Source: CAYQJL01 sp964573295 (GTDB lineage Bacteria; Eisenbacteria; RBG-16-71-46; CAIMUX01; WJJG01). From it: a DNA stretch of 64,000 nucleotides. The stretch spans positions 10,344-74,343 of the forward strand of contig CAZNJE010000020.1 in assembly GCA_964573295.1 (NCBI GenBank). The letters run 5' to 3'. The notes beneath the pieces were generated by a model. That model was given only the letters and a program-made list of their open reading frames with translations. It was not told the DNA's origin and made no database searches. This document shows, one piece after another, positions 35,182 to 45,400 of this stretch. The position numbers were made by a program, and so were the translations under genes. Within the stretch, counting starts at the first letter, position 1, and every line of letters begins with the position of its first letter.

Positions 35182-37467
35182 ATGAGTGCCTCTCGGTTAT
35201 GTTGCTCGCGGTACCGTGGCCGCTCCGGCCCCACCGAAGTCTCTCTGGCGCTGGCTCTGCTGATCGGTCTCGCCGGTGCGATGGTGACGCCGGTCCGTGC
35301 ACTCGAGCTCGTGACCAACGGCGACTTCGAAGCGCCGCTCACCGAGGGCTGGACGACCGAGACGAGCGGCTACGGGGTGCTCTTCGATCGCGCCACGACT
35401 TACGAACCGGATCTCGACTACGAGGTCAAGGTCGCCAAAGCCACGGGGACCGGCTTCGCCCGGCTCGGCCAGACGGTCGATCTGCCCGGACTCGACGCGG
35501 TGCTCTCGGCGGACCTCAGCGTCAGTGCTACGGCCACGGTGACCGCCTGGGCGGCCGCGGTGCTTGCCATCGAGTATCTGGATGAGGCCGGCCATCGGCT
35601 CGGCGAGACCTACATCGGGGATCTGAGCCGCTACTGCCCCTGGGTCAGTAACGACGCGCTGCATCTGATCGAGATCGATCCGTCCGTATGGGCCACGCAC
35701 TCTCTAGCGCTCGATGAGGAGCTCGCCAACCTCCCGGCGGTCGATCCGTTCGAGGTCGGTGCCGTCCGGGTCTCCCTGCTGGCCTATGTCGAAGACTGCT
35801 GAGGCGCGACCGAACTGGCGGAGGTCTTCGCCGATAACGTCTCGCTTCAGTTTGACGAAAACCGCGTCTTCCTGACCCTCGAAGAGGTCATCATCGACGA
35901 CGACGCAGCCGGCAGCTCACAGGGCAACGGCGATGGACTCCCCGGATTCGGCGAGACGATCGAGTTCGGCCTCTCGTTGCGCAACATTGGACTGGTGGGT
36001 GCCGCCGGGGTTTCGGTCGATCTCACCTCGGGCACCGACTACGTGGAGATCCTCACCGGCACGGCCTCGTTCGGAGACATCCCCGCCGGCGGCAGCGGAA
36101 CGAACGCGGAACCGTTTCTCTTCCGTGTCAGCCCCGACGTGCCCGACGGCACGCCCCTGCTCCTCTGGGCCTCCTTCAGCGACGATCCCGGCCTCTTGCG
36201 TCTCGGCCTCGACGCCCATGCGCCCGCCTACCTGGTGGGCGTGAGCGCGATCGATGACCTCGGCGGCGGCAACGGGAACGGCATCGCCGACCCGGGTGAG
36301 GTTGTGTCCGCCGCATTGCGGTTCGAGAACGTGGGACGTAGCGCCGCGCCGGCGTTGGGCGTCCTGGTTGGGCCGGGCGCCCCCTATCTCGACCCGGACG
36401 AGCTCGAGCATCCCCTCGATGTGGTGCCCGCCGGCGGAACGGCTACGCTCACCGGCCTGGAGGTATCGGTTGCCCCGGACTGCCCACCCGAGCATGCCGA
36501 CTATCTGCAGCTCACGCTCAGTGACGGTGCCGACTACGCCGTCGCCTTCCCGGTAGGCTTCAGTGTGGGTCAGACGTGGGGTGACGAGATGGAGCAACCT
36601 TCGGCCTCGTGGCATCATCATGCGGGCGAGGGAGACTGGTCTGACGCCTGGCACCCGGAAACCTACCGCAACCACACTCCCGGCGGTCAGGCGAGCTGGA
36701 AGTGCGGCGGCGAGGGCGCGACCGACTATGGCTCCCTGCTGCATGCTCGTCTGGAAACGGCCGAGTTCGATCTGTTCCCCTACTCGGTGCTCTCTTTCTG
36801 GCACTGGATGGACGCCGAGGCCAGCAGCTACTACCCCGACTCCTGCTACGACGGCGGGCGTCTCGAGATCTCGGCCGACGGCGGCACCACCTGGGAGCCG
36901 CTCTTGCCCGAGGGCGGCTACTCCCACATCGTTCGCGGCGGCAGCATTCCGGGGCCGTTCCCGGCAGGTACCCCAGTGTGGTCGGGCGAGCATGGCTGGG
37001 AGCAGGTCTTCGTGGACCTAGGCGGCTATGCCGGAGCGGTCAAGCTGCGGTTCTCCTTCGGTTCCGACGGCGCCGTGACCGCCGAAGGCTGGTACCTCGA
37101 TGATCTCCGGGTCTACCGCGGCGAACCGGCCGGGGCCCCTTCACGCGTTCCGGTCCGCGCCGGGCGCCCCACGCTGCTGCCCGCGCGCCCGAGTCCCTTC
37201 GCGGCGTCGGGCACGACCGCCGGCGGCCACGGGCCCCTCACGCTGCGGTTCGTGCTGCCGCATCCGGTGACCGCCTCGCTCGCGATCTACGATGCCAGCG
37301 GACGCACGGTGCGCCGGCTGGGCACGAAGGACTACCCCGCCGGCGAACACCGCCTCACCTGGAACGGGCTCGACGCGCACGGTGCCCCGGCGCCGACCGG
37401 TACCTACTACTGCCGGCTGCGGGCGGGCGGCCACGAGCAGGCGCAGCCGGTCGTGATCGTGCGCTGA
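35182..37467 (+). CDS. Exported sorting-domain protein with in-frame TGA: candidate selenoprotein (Cys206-Sec207)
   Basis: The ATG at 35182 (RBS AGAGGAG) opens 206 codons with a signal peptide ('LALALLIGLAGAM') and a beta-sandwich domain starting 'LELVTNGDFEAPLTEGW'. The frame meets TGA at 35800-35802 after 'LLAYVEDC' and continues without another stop for 554 codons. The segment directly after the TGA ('ATELAEVFADNVSLQF') looks like the last strand of the same N-terminal sandwich. Then come two CARDB-like repeats ('GNGDGLPGFGETIEFGLSLR', 'GNGNGIADPGEVVSAALRFE'), a jelly-roll domain (~470-655) and a FlgD-like sorting domain. Total 761 residues if TGA is Sec. A hairpin with loop GGTC follows the TGA. 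A nonsense mutation or sequencing error is the alternative. Confidence 0.7.
35817..35832 (+). promoter_or_regulatory. SECIS-like hairpin after the TGA at 35800
   Basis: GGCGGA pairs with TTCGCC (one G-T wobble) around the tetraloop GGTC, with 20 nt between the TGA and the loop. The AGGTCT loop region equals the one I recall for E. coli fdhF. Function is inferred. Confidence 0.6.
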
Positions 37468-37546
37468 CACGGCCAGACCATCGGTCCGCACCGCGAGCGG
37501 GCGTGAGTGCGCTGCAACGGAATAGCGAACCGAAAAACCGGGCGGT

Positions 37547-37562
37547 CTTGACCTAGGTCAAG
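37547..37562 (+). promoter_or_regulatory. Palindromic Crp/Fnr-type operator (HcpR-like)
   Basis: CTTGACCTAGGTCAAG is a perfect 16-bp palindrome matching the TTGAC-N4-GTCAA pattern known for HcpR regulators; with one mismatch the symmetry extends to 28 bp (37541-37568). It lies 71 bp before the ferredoxin-hcp genes, which are followed by a Crp/Fnr gene, its likely regulator. Confidence 0.75.
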
Positions 37563-37632
37563 GCCGCCCGGTCCCGTCTTGACGATACTCCTCCCTGCAC
37601 GGAGAGACTCCAGGGCAAGGGAGGTTGAGATC

Positions 37633-38406
37633 ATGGCCACCAGACAGCCGCGCAAGATCGTCATCATCGACGAAGAGAAGTGCGACGGATGCGGACTCTG
37701 TATCCCGAAGTGCGCCGAGGGCGCGATCCAGATCATCGGCGGGAAGGCCCGGCTGGTCGCCGAGAACCTCTGCGACGGCCTGGGCAACTGCCTCGGCACC
37801 TGTCCGCGCGGCGCGATCCGCGTGGAGGAGCGCGAGGCCGAAGCGTTCGACGAGGCGGCGGTCGAAGCCCATCTGGCATCCACCCGGCCCGCGGCACAGC
37901 CTGCGGCGGCGGCCGCGTACTCAGGCTCGCCCGAAGATACCGGGGATGGCCCGATGCCCCCCGCCCGCTCCGAGCTGCGACACTGGCCGGTGCAGATCGC
38001 CTTGCTGCCGCCTCAGGGCGACCTGTGGCGGGAGGCGGATGTCTTGATTGCCGCCGGTTGCGTCGGCTTTGCGATGCCCGACCTTCACGCGCGGCTGATG
38101 CGCGGCAAGACGGTGGCGGTCGGCTGCCCGAAGCTCGATGACCTTGAAGCCTATGAGCAGAAGCTCGCCGTCGTCTTCGCCCGGAATGCCGTGCGTTCGG
38201 TGACGGTGGCCCGCATGGAGGTGCCCTGCTGTGCCGGGATCGTGACCGCGGCCGGCCGCGCGCTGGTCGCGGCCGGGCGCGCGGATCTGCCCCTGCGCGA
38301 GGTCACCGTGGGCGTCGAGGGGACCGTCCTCTCCGACGTCCACCAGAAGAGGCCCGCCACATGCGAACCCGCACCCACGCCGGGTGTCCAGGATGCGCAC
38401 GCATAA
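37633..38406 (+). CDS. Two-cluster ferredoxin protein of the hcp operon
   Basis: A 257-residue cytoplasmic iron-sulfur protein. An N-terminal 2[4Fe-4S] ferredoxin domain has 'CDGCGLCIPKC' (C17, C20, C23, C27) and 'LCDGLGNCLGTCPRG'. A C-terminal domain (~105-240) contains 'AAGCVGFAMPDLH', 'GKTVAVGCPKLDD' and 'MEVPCCAGIV', as in the 4Fe-4S proteins that accompany hybrid cluster protein in anaerobes. It probably delivers electrons to Hcp. AAGGGAGG precedes the ATG; hcp starts 22 bp after its stop, so the two are co-transcribed behind the palindromic operator. Confidence 0.88.
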   Translation: MATRQPRKIVIIDEEKCDGCGLCIPKCAEGAIQIIGGKARLVAENLCDGLGNCLGTCPRGAIRVEEREAEAFDEAAVEAHLASTRPAAQPAAAAAYSGSPEDTGDGPMPPARSELRHWPVQIALLPPQGDLWREADVLIAAGCVGFAMPDLHARLMRGKTVAVGCPKLDDLEAYEQKLAVVFARNAVRSVTVARMEVPCCAGIVTAAGRALVAAGRADLPLREVTVGVEGTVLSDVHQKRPATCEPAPTPGVQDAHA

Positions 38407-38428
38407 ACCCGTCAAGGAGGAATGGACC

Positions 38429-40093
38429 ATGAGTATGTTCTGCTACCAGTGTGAACAGACCGCCAAGGGCACCGGCTGCACGGCCGCCGGCGTGTGCGGG
38501 AAGGACGCCGAAACCGCCACCCTGCAGGACGCCCTGATGCAGACCACCCTGGGCCTGGCCCAGTACATCCACCGCGCGGGCCGGCTCGGCCGGCGCGACC
38601 CGGCCCTGGACCGGTTTCTGATCGAGGCGCTCTTCACCACGGTCACCAACGTCAACTTCGACGCCGACCGGGTGGAAGCCTTCGTCCGCGAGGGCGTGCG
38701 CCTGCGGGAACGGGCGCGGGAGCTCTACGAAGCCGCCTGCCGCGAGGCCGGCGAGACCCCCGAGCCGCTCACCGGGCCGGCCACCTTCGAGCCGCCCGAG
38801 GACCGCGAGGAGCTCCTCGAACAGGCCCGCCGGATCGGCATCGACGCGCGGCGCAACCGGCAGGGTGATGCGGTCGTGGGGCTGCAAGAGCTGATCACCT
38901 ACGGACTCAAGGGCGCCGCCGCCTACGCCGACCACGCGCGGATCCTGGGAATGACCGACGATCGCCTGGCGGCCCGGTTCGCCGAGATGCTCGCCTACCT
39001 GGCCGACCGGCCCGAGAATGTGGAGGAGCTGACCGCCAAGGCGCTCGAGACCGGCGAGATCAACCTCGAGGTGATGGAGCTCTTGGACCGCGCCAACACC
39101 GGCGCCTACGGCCATCCCGAGCCCACGCAGGTTCGGGTCACGCCGCGCAAGGGCAAGTGCATCCTCGTCTCGGGTCATGACCTCAAGGACCTGGGCGAGT
39201 TGCTGAAGCAGACCGAGGGCAAGGGCATCGACATCTACACCCACGGGGAGATGCTCCCCTGCCACGGATACCCAGAGCTGAAGAAGTACCCCCACCTGGC
39301 GGGCAACTATGGCGGCGCCTGGCAGGATCAGCGCAAAGAGTTCGACGAGTTCCCCGGCGCGATCCTGATGACGACCAACTGCATCCAGAAGCCGAAAGAG
39401 ACGTACAAAGCCCGGATCTTCACCACCGGCCTGGTCGCCTGGCCGGGGGTCACGCATGTGACGCGCGAGGACTTCGGCCCGGTCATCGACGCGGCCCTCT
39501 CCGCCGAGGGATTCACCGGCGATGCGCCCGAGCAGACGATCACCGTCGGCTTCGGCCACAACGCCGTGCTGGGGGTGGCCGACCAGGTGGTCTCGGCGGT
39601 GAAGTCGGGCGACATCCGCCACTTCTTCCTGGTGGGCGGCTGCGACGGCGCCAAGTCGGGGCGCAACTACTATACCGAGTTCACCGAGAAGGTGCCGAGC
39701 GACTGCGTCATCCTGACCCTGGCCTGCGGCAAGTACCGCTTCAACAAGCTCGACTTCGGCACGATCGGCGACCTGCCGCGGCTGCTCGACGTGGGCCAGT
39801 GCAACGACGCCTACTCGGCGGTGAAGATCGCCCAGGCGCTGGCGGGCGCGTTCGACTGCGGCGTCAACGACCTACCGCTATCGATGGTGCTGAGCTGGTA
39901 CGAGCAGAAGGCGGTCGCCATCCTGCTGACCCTGCTGCACCTGGGCGTGAAGAACATCCGCATCGGCCCCTCGCTCCCGGCCTTCGTGGCGCCGCCGGTG
40001 CTGACCGCGCTGGTCGAGACCTTCGGCCTGACGCCGATCGCAACGCCCGATGAGGACCTCGAGGCGATCCTGGGGCCCCAGGCGGTGGTCTAA
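38429..40093 (+). CDS. hcp: Hybrid cluster protein (hydroxylamine reductase / NO reductase)
   Basis: A 554-residue cytoplasmic enzyme. The N-terminal [4Fe-4S] site is C5-x2-C8-x8-C17-x5-C23 ('CYQCEQTAKGTGCTAAGVCG'). Ligands of the hybrid cluster are visible in 'GEMLPCHGYPEL', 'TTNCIQKP', 'GGCDGAKSGRNY' and 'LACGKYRFNKLDFG'. Family members reduce hydroxylamine and nitric oxide and protect against nitrosative stress. The ATG at 38429 has AAGGAGG upstream; a start 15 codons earlier runs into the ferredoxin gene. It is followed by a hairpin and a Crp/Fnr regulator gene. Confidence 0.96.
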   Translation: MSMFCYQCEQTAKGTGCTAAGVCGKDAETATLQDALMQTTLGLAQYIHRAGRLGRRDPALDRFLIEALFTTVTNVNFDADRVEAFVREGVRLRERARELYEAACREAGETPEPLTGPATFEPPEDREELLEQARRIGIDARRNRQGDAVVGLQELITYGLKGAAAYADHARILGMTDDRLAARFAEMLAYLADRPENVEELTAKALETGEINLEVMELLDRANTGAYGHPEPTQVRVTPRKGKCILVSGHDLKDLGELLKQTEGKGIDIYTHGEMLPCHGYPELKKYPHLAGNYGGAWQDQRKEFDEFPGAILMTTNCIQKPKETYKARIFTTGLVAWPGVTHVTREDFGPVIDAALSAEGFTGDAPEQTITVGFGHNAVLGVADQVVSAVKSGDIRHFFLVGGCDGAKSGRNYYTEFTEKVPSDCVILTLACGKYRFNKLDFGTIGDLPRLLDVGQCNDAYSAVKIAQALAGAFDCGVNDLPLSMVLSWYEQKAVAILLTLLHLGVKNIRIGPSLPAFVAPPVLTALVETFGLTPIATPDEDLEAILGPQAVV

Positions 40094-40114
40094 GCGGACA
40101 GAACGAACGCGGCA

Positions 40115-40151
40115 CGGCGCCGGCGCGGGGCAAGCCCTCCGTCCGGCGCCG
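40115..40151 (+). terminator. Hairpin after hcp
   Basis: cggcgccgg (40115-40123) pairs with ccggcgccg (40143-40151) around a 19-nt loop. No T-tract follows, so termination strength is uncertain. Confidence 0.4.
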
Positions 40152-40256
40152 CGTCGTTGACGCGCTGCCGGGCGCGGTGCGCGACTCGGTGCTCGACGCG
40201 ATTCCGGGCGCAATGCCGGGCTGGATCTGGCGCCCGAAAGCGCGCAGAATGCATCC

Positions 40257-40943
40257 ATGGCATCGTCCTCGAACCAGAAGCTACGGGATGCCCTGCGCGC
40301 GATTCCCCTCTTCTCGGCGCTCACGGTGCCCGATCTGTCTGCGCTGCTGGAGCACGCGGGAACGGTCACCGCGGGCGCCGGGAAGGAGATCTTCTCGCCC
40401 GAGGAGGCGGCCTCTAGCTTCTACGTCATTCTCTCGGGCCAGGTGAAGGTCTATCAGCTCTCCCCGCGCGGCGACGAGCAGATCTTTCATCTCTACGGGC
40501 GCGGGCAGACCTTCGGCGAGGCGGCCATGTGGTCGGGTGGGCGCTACCCGGCGTTTGCGAGCGCCCTGCGGGAGACGCGTCTCTTGAAGGTCGACCGCGA
40601 GGCACTGCTGCAAACGATCCGGCACCGTCCAGAAGCGGCCATCGCTATGCTGGCGGGGCTGTCGCTGAAACTGCGGGAGTTCAACCACCTGATCGAGCAA
40701 CTCGCGCTCAGGGAAGTGCCCGGTCGTCTGGCCCAGGTCATCCTCGACCTGGCCGAGGAGGCCGGCGCAAACCGGATCGAACTGAGGTACAGCAAGCGCG
40801 AGTTGGCCGCGCGAATCGGGACGGTTTCCGAGACGCTGAGCCGCGCGCTGCGGCGTCTGCAGCAAGACGGCCTCATTCAGGTCGAGGGCGCACGCATCAC
40901 GATCCTCGATCGCGACGGGCTGGAGGATCTAGCCGCCGGTTGA
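40257..40943 (+). CDS. Crp/Fnr family regulator, probably HcpR-like
   Basis: A 228-residue transcription factor. The cyclic-nucleotide-binding-type sensor domain (~15-130) has 'SFYVILSGQVKVYQLSPRGD' and 'GQTFGEAAMW'. A dimerisation helix is followed by a winged HTH (~150-215) with 'YSKRELAARIGTVSETLSRA' plus 'LRRLQQDGLI'. No N-terminal Fnr-type cysteine cluster is seen, so it would not be an Fe-S oxygen sensor; HcpR proteins bind haem. Its position after ferredoxin-hcp and the TTGAC-N4-GTCAA site upstream of them suggest it controls that operon. Its last 15 bp overlap the 3' end of the permease gene on the other strand. Confidence 0.85.
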   Translation: MASSSNQKLRDALRAIPLFSALTVPDLSALLEHAGTVTAGAGKEIFSPEEAASSFYVILSGQVKVYQLSPRGDEQIFHLYGRGQTFGEAAMWSGGRYPAFASALRETRLLKVDREALLQTIRHRPEAAIAMLAGLSLKLREFNHLIEQLALREVPGRLAQVILDLAEEAGANRIELRYSKRELAARIGTVSETLSRALRRLQQDGLIQVEGARITILDRDGLEDLAAG

Positions 40944-42374
40944 TCCGCCCGCGGGCGCAGCCTCGAATCCCCGCTCGCGCACCGCGAGGGCGAGACGGTC
41001 GGCATCGATGCCTTCCCCGCTCACGATCGCCCGCCCTTCTTCGAGCGAGACGACGACCTCCCGAACGCCGGGAACAGCCTTCAGCGCCTGCTCCACCGTA
41101 CCGCGGCAGTGACCGCAGCTCATACCCTCGACACTGAGATCGATCCGGTCCATGGTTCCTCCTTGTGCAGCGGCCTGCGCGGCGCTCCCGGCCGTGCCCC
41201 CCGGGTGCGCGCCTCCGATAGCGGCCAACCGCGCCCGACCGCGTTCGGCGCGGTGCTCGGCGCGGTGCTCGGCGCGGTGTTCGGCGAGGCCTCGTGCGCG
41301 GCGTTCCGCAAGCCGCTCGCGGGCTTTCACCCACAGTCCGCGCGCCAGCAGCAGCGCGAGTAGAGCGCTCGTGACCGCTTCCAGCGGCGTCATGCCGCCC
41401 AGGGCCTCGTGATGGTGGGCATGCTGGACATCGAGCGGCAGGCTCGCCCCCGGGAACAGCCAGTGGAAGGCGGCGCCAAAGACGAGACTCGTCACCACGA
41501 TCGTGCCCAGGTAGACCGCCACGATGCGGCGGCCCAACACCTTGGTGAAGATCGCCAGGGTGGCCACGTTGGTGGCCGGACCGGCGATCAGAAAGACGAT
41601 GGCGGCCCCCAGCGGGAGCCCTTTGAGCACCAGCGCGGCGACGACCGGCAGCGACCCGGTGGCGCACACGTAGAGCGGCACGGCCAGCACGAGCACCGCC
41701 AGCATCTGCAGGTAGGGGTTCGTGAAATCCTGCGTCAGGAACGTCTGGGGCACGAAGGCCGCGATGGCCCCGCCGGCGAGCGTGCCGAGCACCAGCCAGA
41801 GGGCGATGTCACGGATCAGCATCCCCCAGCCATAGCGAAGCGCCTCGCCCGTGCCGGCCGCGAAGGAGAGCCGCCGCGCGGGGGCAGCCGTCGGGGTGGC
41901 CGCCGGGGCAGCCGTCGGGGCGGCCGAAGCGTCGCCGGCGGCATCACCCGGTTCATCCCGGGTCACCCGCGCCGCCACCGTCCCGCCGATCACGCCCGAG
42001 ACGAACGCGGTCAACACCTTCCAGAGCGTGAGCGGCAGGCCGAGGATGGCGTAGGAGGCCAGGATCGAGTCGGCCCCGGTCTGCGGCGTGGAGATCAGGA
42101 ACGAGGTGATCGCGGACTTCGACGCTCCCTGACGCTTGAGCAGCCCCGCGAAGGGCACTACCCCGCATGAGCACAGGGGAAGCGGAGTGCCCACGATGGC
42201 CGCTTTGGCCGAAGCCCAGACGCCACGCCCCCCCAGATGGCGCGCCACCCAGGCCTTCGGCACCAGCACGTGCAGGATGCCGGCCAGGGTGAAGCCCAGC
42301 ATCAGGTAGGGCGCCATCAACCGGAACAGGTCCAGCGACTGCATGAGCCAGTTCGTGAGATAGTCGATCCACAT
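40929..42374 (-). CDS. SO_0444-type metal efflux permease fused to an HMA domain
   Basis: A 481-residue membrane protein. Residues ~1-365 are a permease of the ArsP_1/DUF318 type with the motifs 'TPLPLCSCGVVPFAG', 'STPQTGADSIL' and 'GPATNVATLAIFTKVLG', and two sets of helices separated by an Ala/Pro/Thr linker (~125-155). An Arg/Glu/Ala/His linker leads to a C-terminal heavy-metal-associated domain (~410-481) with the binding loop 'GMSCGHC'. It would export Cu, Zn or As species, with the HMA domain capturing the metal. The gene is last in the efflux cluster, 56 bp after cusA; GGAGG precedes the ATG. Confidence 0.88.
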   Translation of the reverse strand: MWIDYLTNWLMQSLDLFRLMAPYLMLGFTLAGILHVLVPKAWVARHLGGRGVWASAKAAIVGTPLPLCSCGVVPFAGLLKRQGASKSAITSFLISTPQTGADSILASYAILGLPLTLWKVLTAFVSGVIGGTVAARVTRDEPGDAAGDASAAPTAAPAATPTAAPARRLSFAAGTGEALRYGWGMLIRDIALWLVLGTLAGGAIAAFVPQTFLTQDFTNPYLQMLAVLVLAVPLYVCATGSLPVVAALVLKGLPLGAAIVFLIAGPATNVATLAIFTKVLGRRIVAVYLGTIVVTSLVFGAAFHWLFPGASLPLDVQHAHHHEALGGMTPLEAVTSALLALLLARGLWVKARERLAERRARGLAEHRAEHRAEHRAERGRARLAAIGGAHPGGTAGSAAQAAAQGGTMDRIDLSVEGMSCGHCRGTVEQALKAVPGVREVVVSLEEGRAIVSGEGIDADRLALAVRERGFEAAPAGGSTGG

Positions 42375-42430
42375 GTCGTCTAGTCCTCCGCGTTTGAGCA
42401 GGACCACTTCTCGCGTGCGATGCTCAATGA

Positions 42431-45400
42431 TCAGGCAGCCGTCTGCTTGTGCGCCGCGCGCTCCCGGATCGCTGAGGAAAGCACCGGCACGACGAACATC
42501 GTCACCACCGCGACGGTCATTCCACCGAAGGTGGGGATGGCCATCGGGACCATCACGTCCGATCCGCGGCCGGTCGAGGTCAGGACCGGCAGAAGCGCCA
42601 GCAACGTCGTCGCCGTGGTCATCAGGCACGGCCGCGACCGCCTCCGGGCGGCTTCGACCGTGGCCGCGCGCACTTCGTCGACCGTTCGTGGCCGGTGCCG
42701 CGCATAGGACTGGCGTAAGTAGGTTGCGATCACCACGCCATCGTCGGTGGCGATGCCGAAGAGCGCGAGAAAGCCCACCCACACGGCAACGCTCAGATTC
42801 ACCGGATCGATTTGGAAGAGTTCCCGCATCGAGGCGCCCAGGACGTGAACGTCCAAGAACCAGCTCTGCCCGTAGAGCCACAGCATCAGGAAGCCCCCAC
42901 CCCACGCGACGGCCACGCCGCTGAAGACCAAGAGCGCCGAGCTCAAACGGCGGAACTGCAGGTAGAGAATGATCAGGATCAAGAGGAGCGCCAGCGGCAG
43001 GATCACCATGAGCTTCTTCTCGGCGTGCACCTGGTTCTCGTAGCTGCCGGCGAACGCATAGCTCACCCCCGCCGGAATCTCGAAGGCCCCTGTCTTTCGC
43101 AGATGTTCCAGGTAGTCACGGGCCGCCTCGACCGCTTCGACCTCGGCCACGCCCGGGCGCCGGTCGAAGAGGACGTAGCCCACCAAGAAGGTGTCCTCGC
43201 TCTTGATCACCTGGGGTCCGCGCACGTAGCGAATCGTGGCCAGCTGGTCGAGCGGAATCTGCACCCCGCCCGGCGCCGGCACCAGGATTTGGCCGAGCGT
43301 CTCGATTCGGTCGCGCAGCTCACGCTGGTAGCGCACGCGAACACCGTAGCGCTCTCGCCCCTCGACGGTCATGGTCACCTGCCGGCCGCCGATCGCGACC
43401 TCGATCACATCCTGCACCTGCTCCACGTGCAGGCCGTAACGCGCAATGCGTTCGCGATCGATGTCGATCTCTAGATAGGGCTTCCCCACGATGCGGTCCG
43501 CAAACACGCTGGCCGAATTCACTTGCGGCACTTCTTTGAGAAACTGCTCGATCTCGATACCCACCTGCTCGATCGTCTCGAGGTCCGGGCCCTTGACCTT
43601 GATCCCCATCGGCGCCCGCATGCCGCTCTGCAGCATCACGAGACGTGTCGAGATCGGCTGCAGCTTGGGGGCCGATGTCGTACCGGGCACCTTCGCGGCC
43701 GCCACGATCTCGTTCCAGATGTCATCCGGGGCTTCGATGCCCGCCCACGCGTCGCGTTCGGGGTTGAACGCCGGGTCCAGGGCGGGACGCCACAAGCGGA
43801 AGGGCGTTCCGTCGGGATCGGCGATGAGCGTGCCCTCATCGTCGCGCGAGAATCGGCCGCGCGCCACGTAGGGTTCACCATCGGGAGCCGGCAGCGGCAC
43901 GCCGCCGATCCCTCGCACCGTGTCGGTCTCGGCCGCATCGTAGCGGAAGCGAAGGCGGTGGCCGGTGCCATCCTGCAGGTACTCGGGATGGTAGTTGATG
44001 AGCGTCTCGATCATCGAGACCGGCGCCGGATCGAGCGCGCTCTCCACCCGGCCCAGCTTCCCCACGGCCGAGGAAACCTCGGGAATCTGCGTGATGGCCA
44101 GATCCTGCTTCTGCAAGACATCGAGCACCTCCCCGATCGAGGCGTGCGGCATGGTGGTGGGCATCAACAGGTAGGCGCCCTCATCGAGCGGCGGCATGAA
44201 CTCCTTCCCCAAGCCTGGAAAGGCGTGCGCGAAGGTGGAGACCGGTCCCCAGGTCTTCACCTTGGTCGGCAACCACCCGAGCGTACGTTCGAACCCAAGC
44301 CAGGTGAGCCCCCCGAAGAGAACGATCAGGGCCGGCAGACTCATGGCGGCCGCCTTGTGCCGCAAACTCCAGGTGAGCAGCCGTGGGTAGGCGCGGTAGA
44401 AGGCGGCGAAGAAGAGCATCCAGCTCGCCACGAGCAGGCCCACGAAGAGGAGGTTGACCGCCAGGTTGCGCTCGGGTCCCAGCGGGGTCCAGTGCTGGGC
44501 CAGCAAGACGGCCACGCCCAGCACGGTCACGGCCACCGCCACCCGAGTGCTCCAACGTGAGATGCGCGGGGGAGCGACCGGTCCCCAGTAACCGTAGGCG
44601 GCCAGAACGAGCATGATCGCGCCCGCCCACCAGCTCACCAGCACGATGACGGCCGCCGCCACCAGCGCCAACGCACTGTAGAAGACCACGCGAAACACGC
44701 GCCCTGGCTGGCGCAACCCGAAGAGGAGGTGTGTGGCGGCCGGTAGGACGGTGAGTGCGACGAGCACCGATGCGAACAGGGCGAAGGTCTTGGTGAAGGC
44801 CAGGGGCTGGAAGAGCTTGCCTTCGGCCCCGGTCATCGTGAAGACCGGCAGGAAGCTGATCACCGTTGTTGCCACCGCGGTCAGCACTGCGCCGCCGACC
44901 TCGCGCGCCGCGTCATAGGTGACCCGTATGGGGCGCGCGCCGGCGGGCGCCTCATCCAGCCGGCGCACGATGTTCTCGACCAGGATGATCGCCATGTCGA
45001 CCAGGGTGCCGATCGCAATGGCGATGCCCGAGAGCGCCACGATGTTGGCGTCGACCCCAAACTGCTTCATGGCGATGAAGCAGATCAGCACAGCCGCCGG
45101 CAGAAGCCCCGAGACCAGCAGCGAGCTGCGCAGCCGCACCAGCATCAGCAGGATGACGAGGATCGTGACCAGGATCTGCTGGGAAAGGGCCGACCGCAGG
45201 GTACCGAGGGTCTCGTAGATCAACCCGCTGCGATCATAGAAGGGGACGATTCGCACCTGGCTCACCGTGCCGTCGGCCAGCGCCTTCCTGGGCAGACCGG
45301 GAGCAATCTCCGCAATCTTCGCCTTCACGTTCTGGATCGTCGAGAGCGGTTTCTCTCCGTAGCGGACGACCGCCACGCCCCCCACGACCTCAGCGCCCTG

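Noticed and set aside
20735..37467. TGA read as a sense codon by an alternative genetic code
   Set aside because: TGA ends many genes here at exact overlaps with the next start (13940, 46489, 51287, 53507, 61394), so it is a normal stop; only the two hairpin-followed TGAs lack a real protein end.
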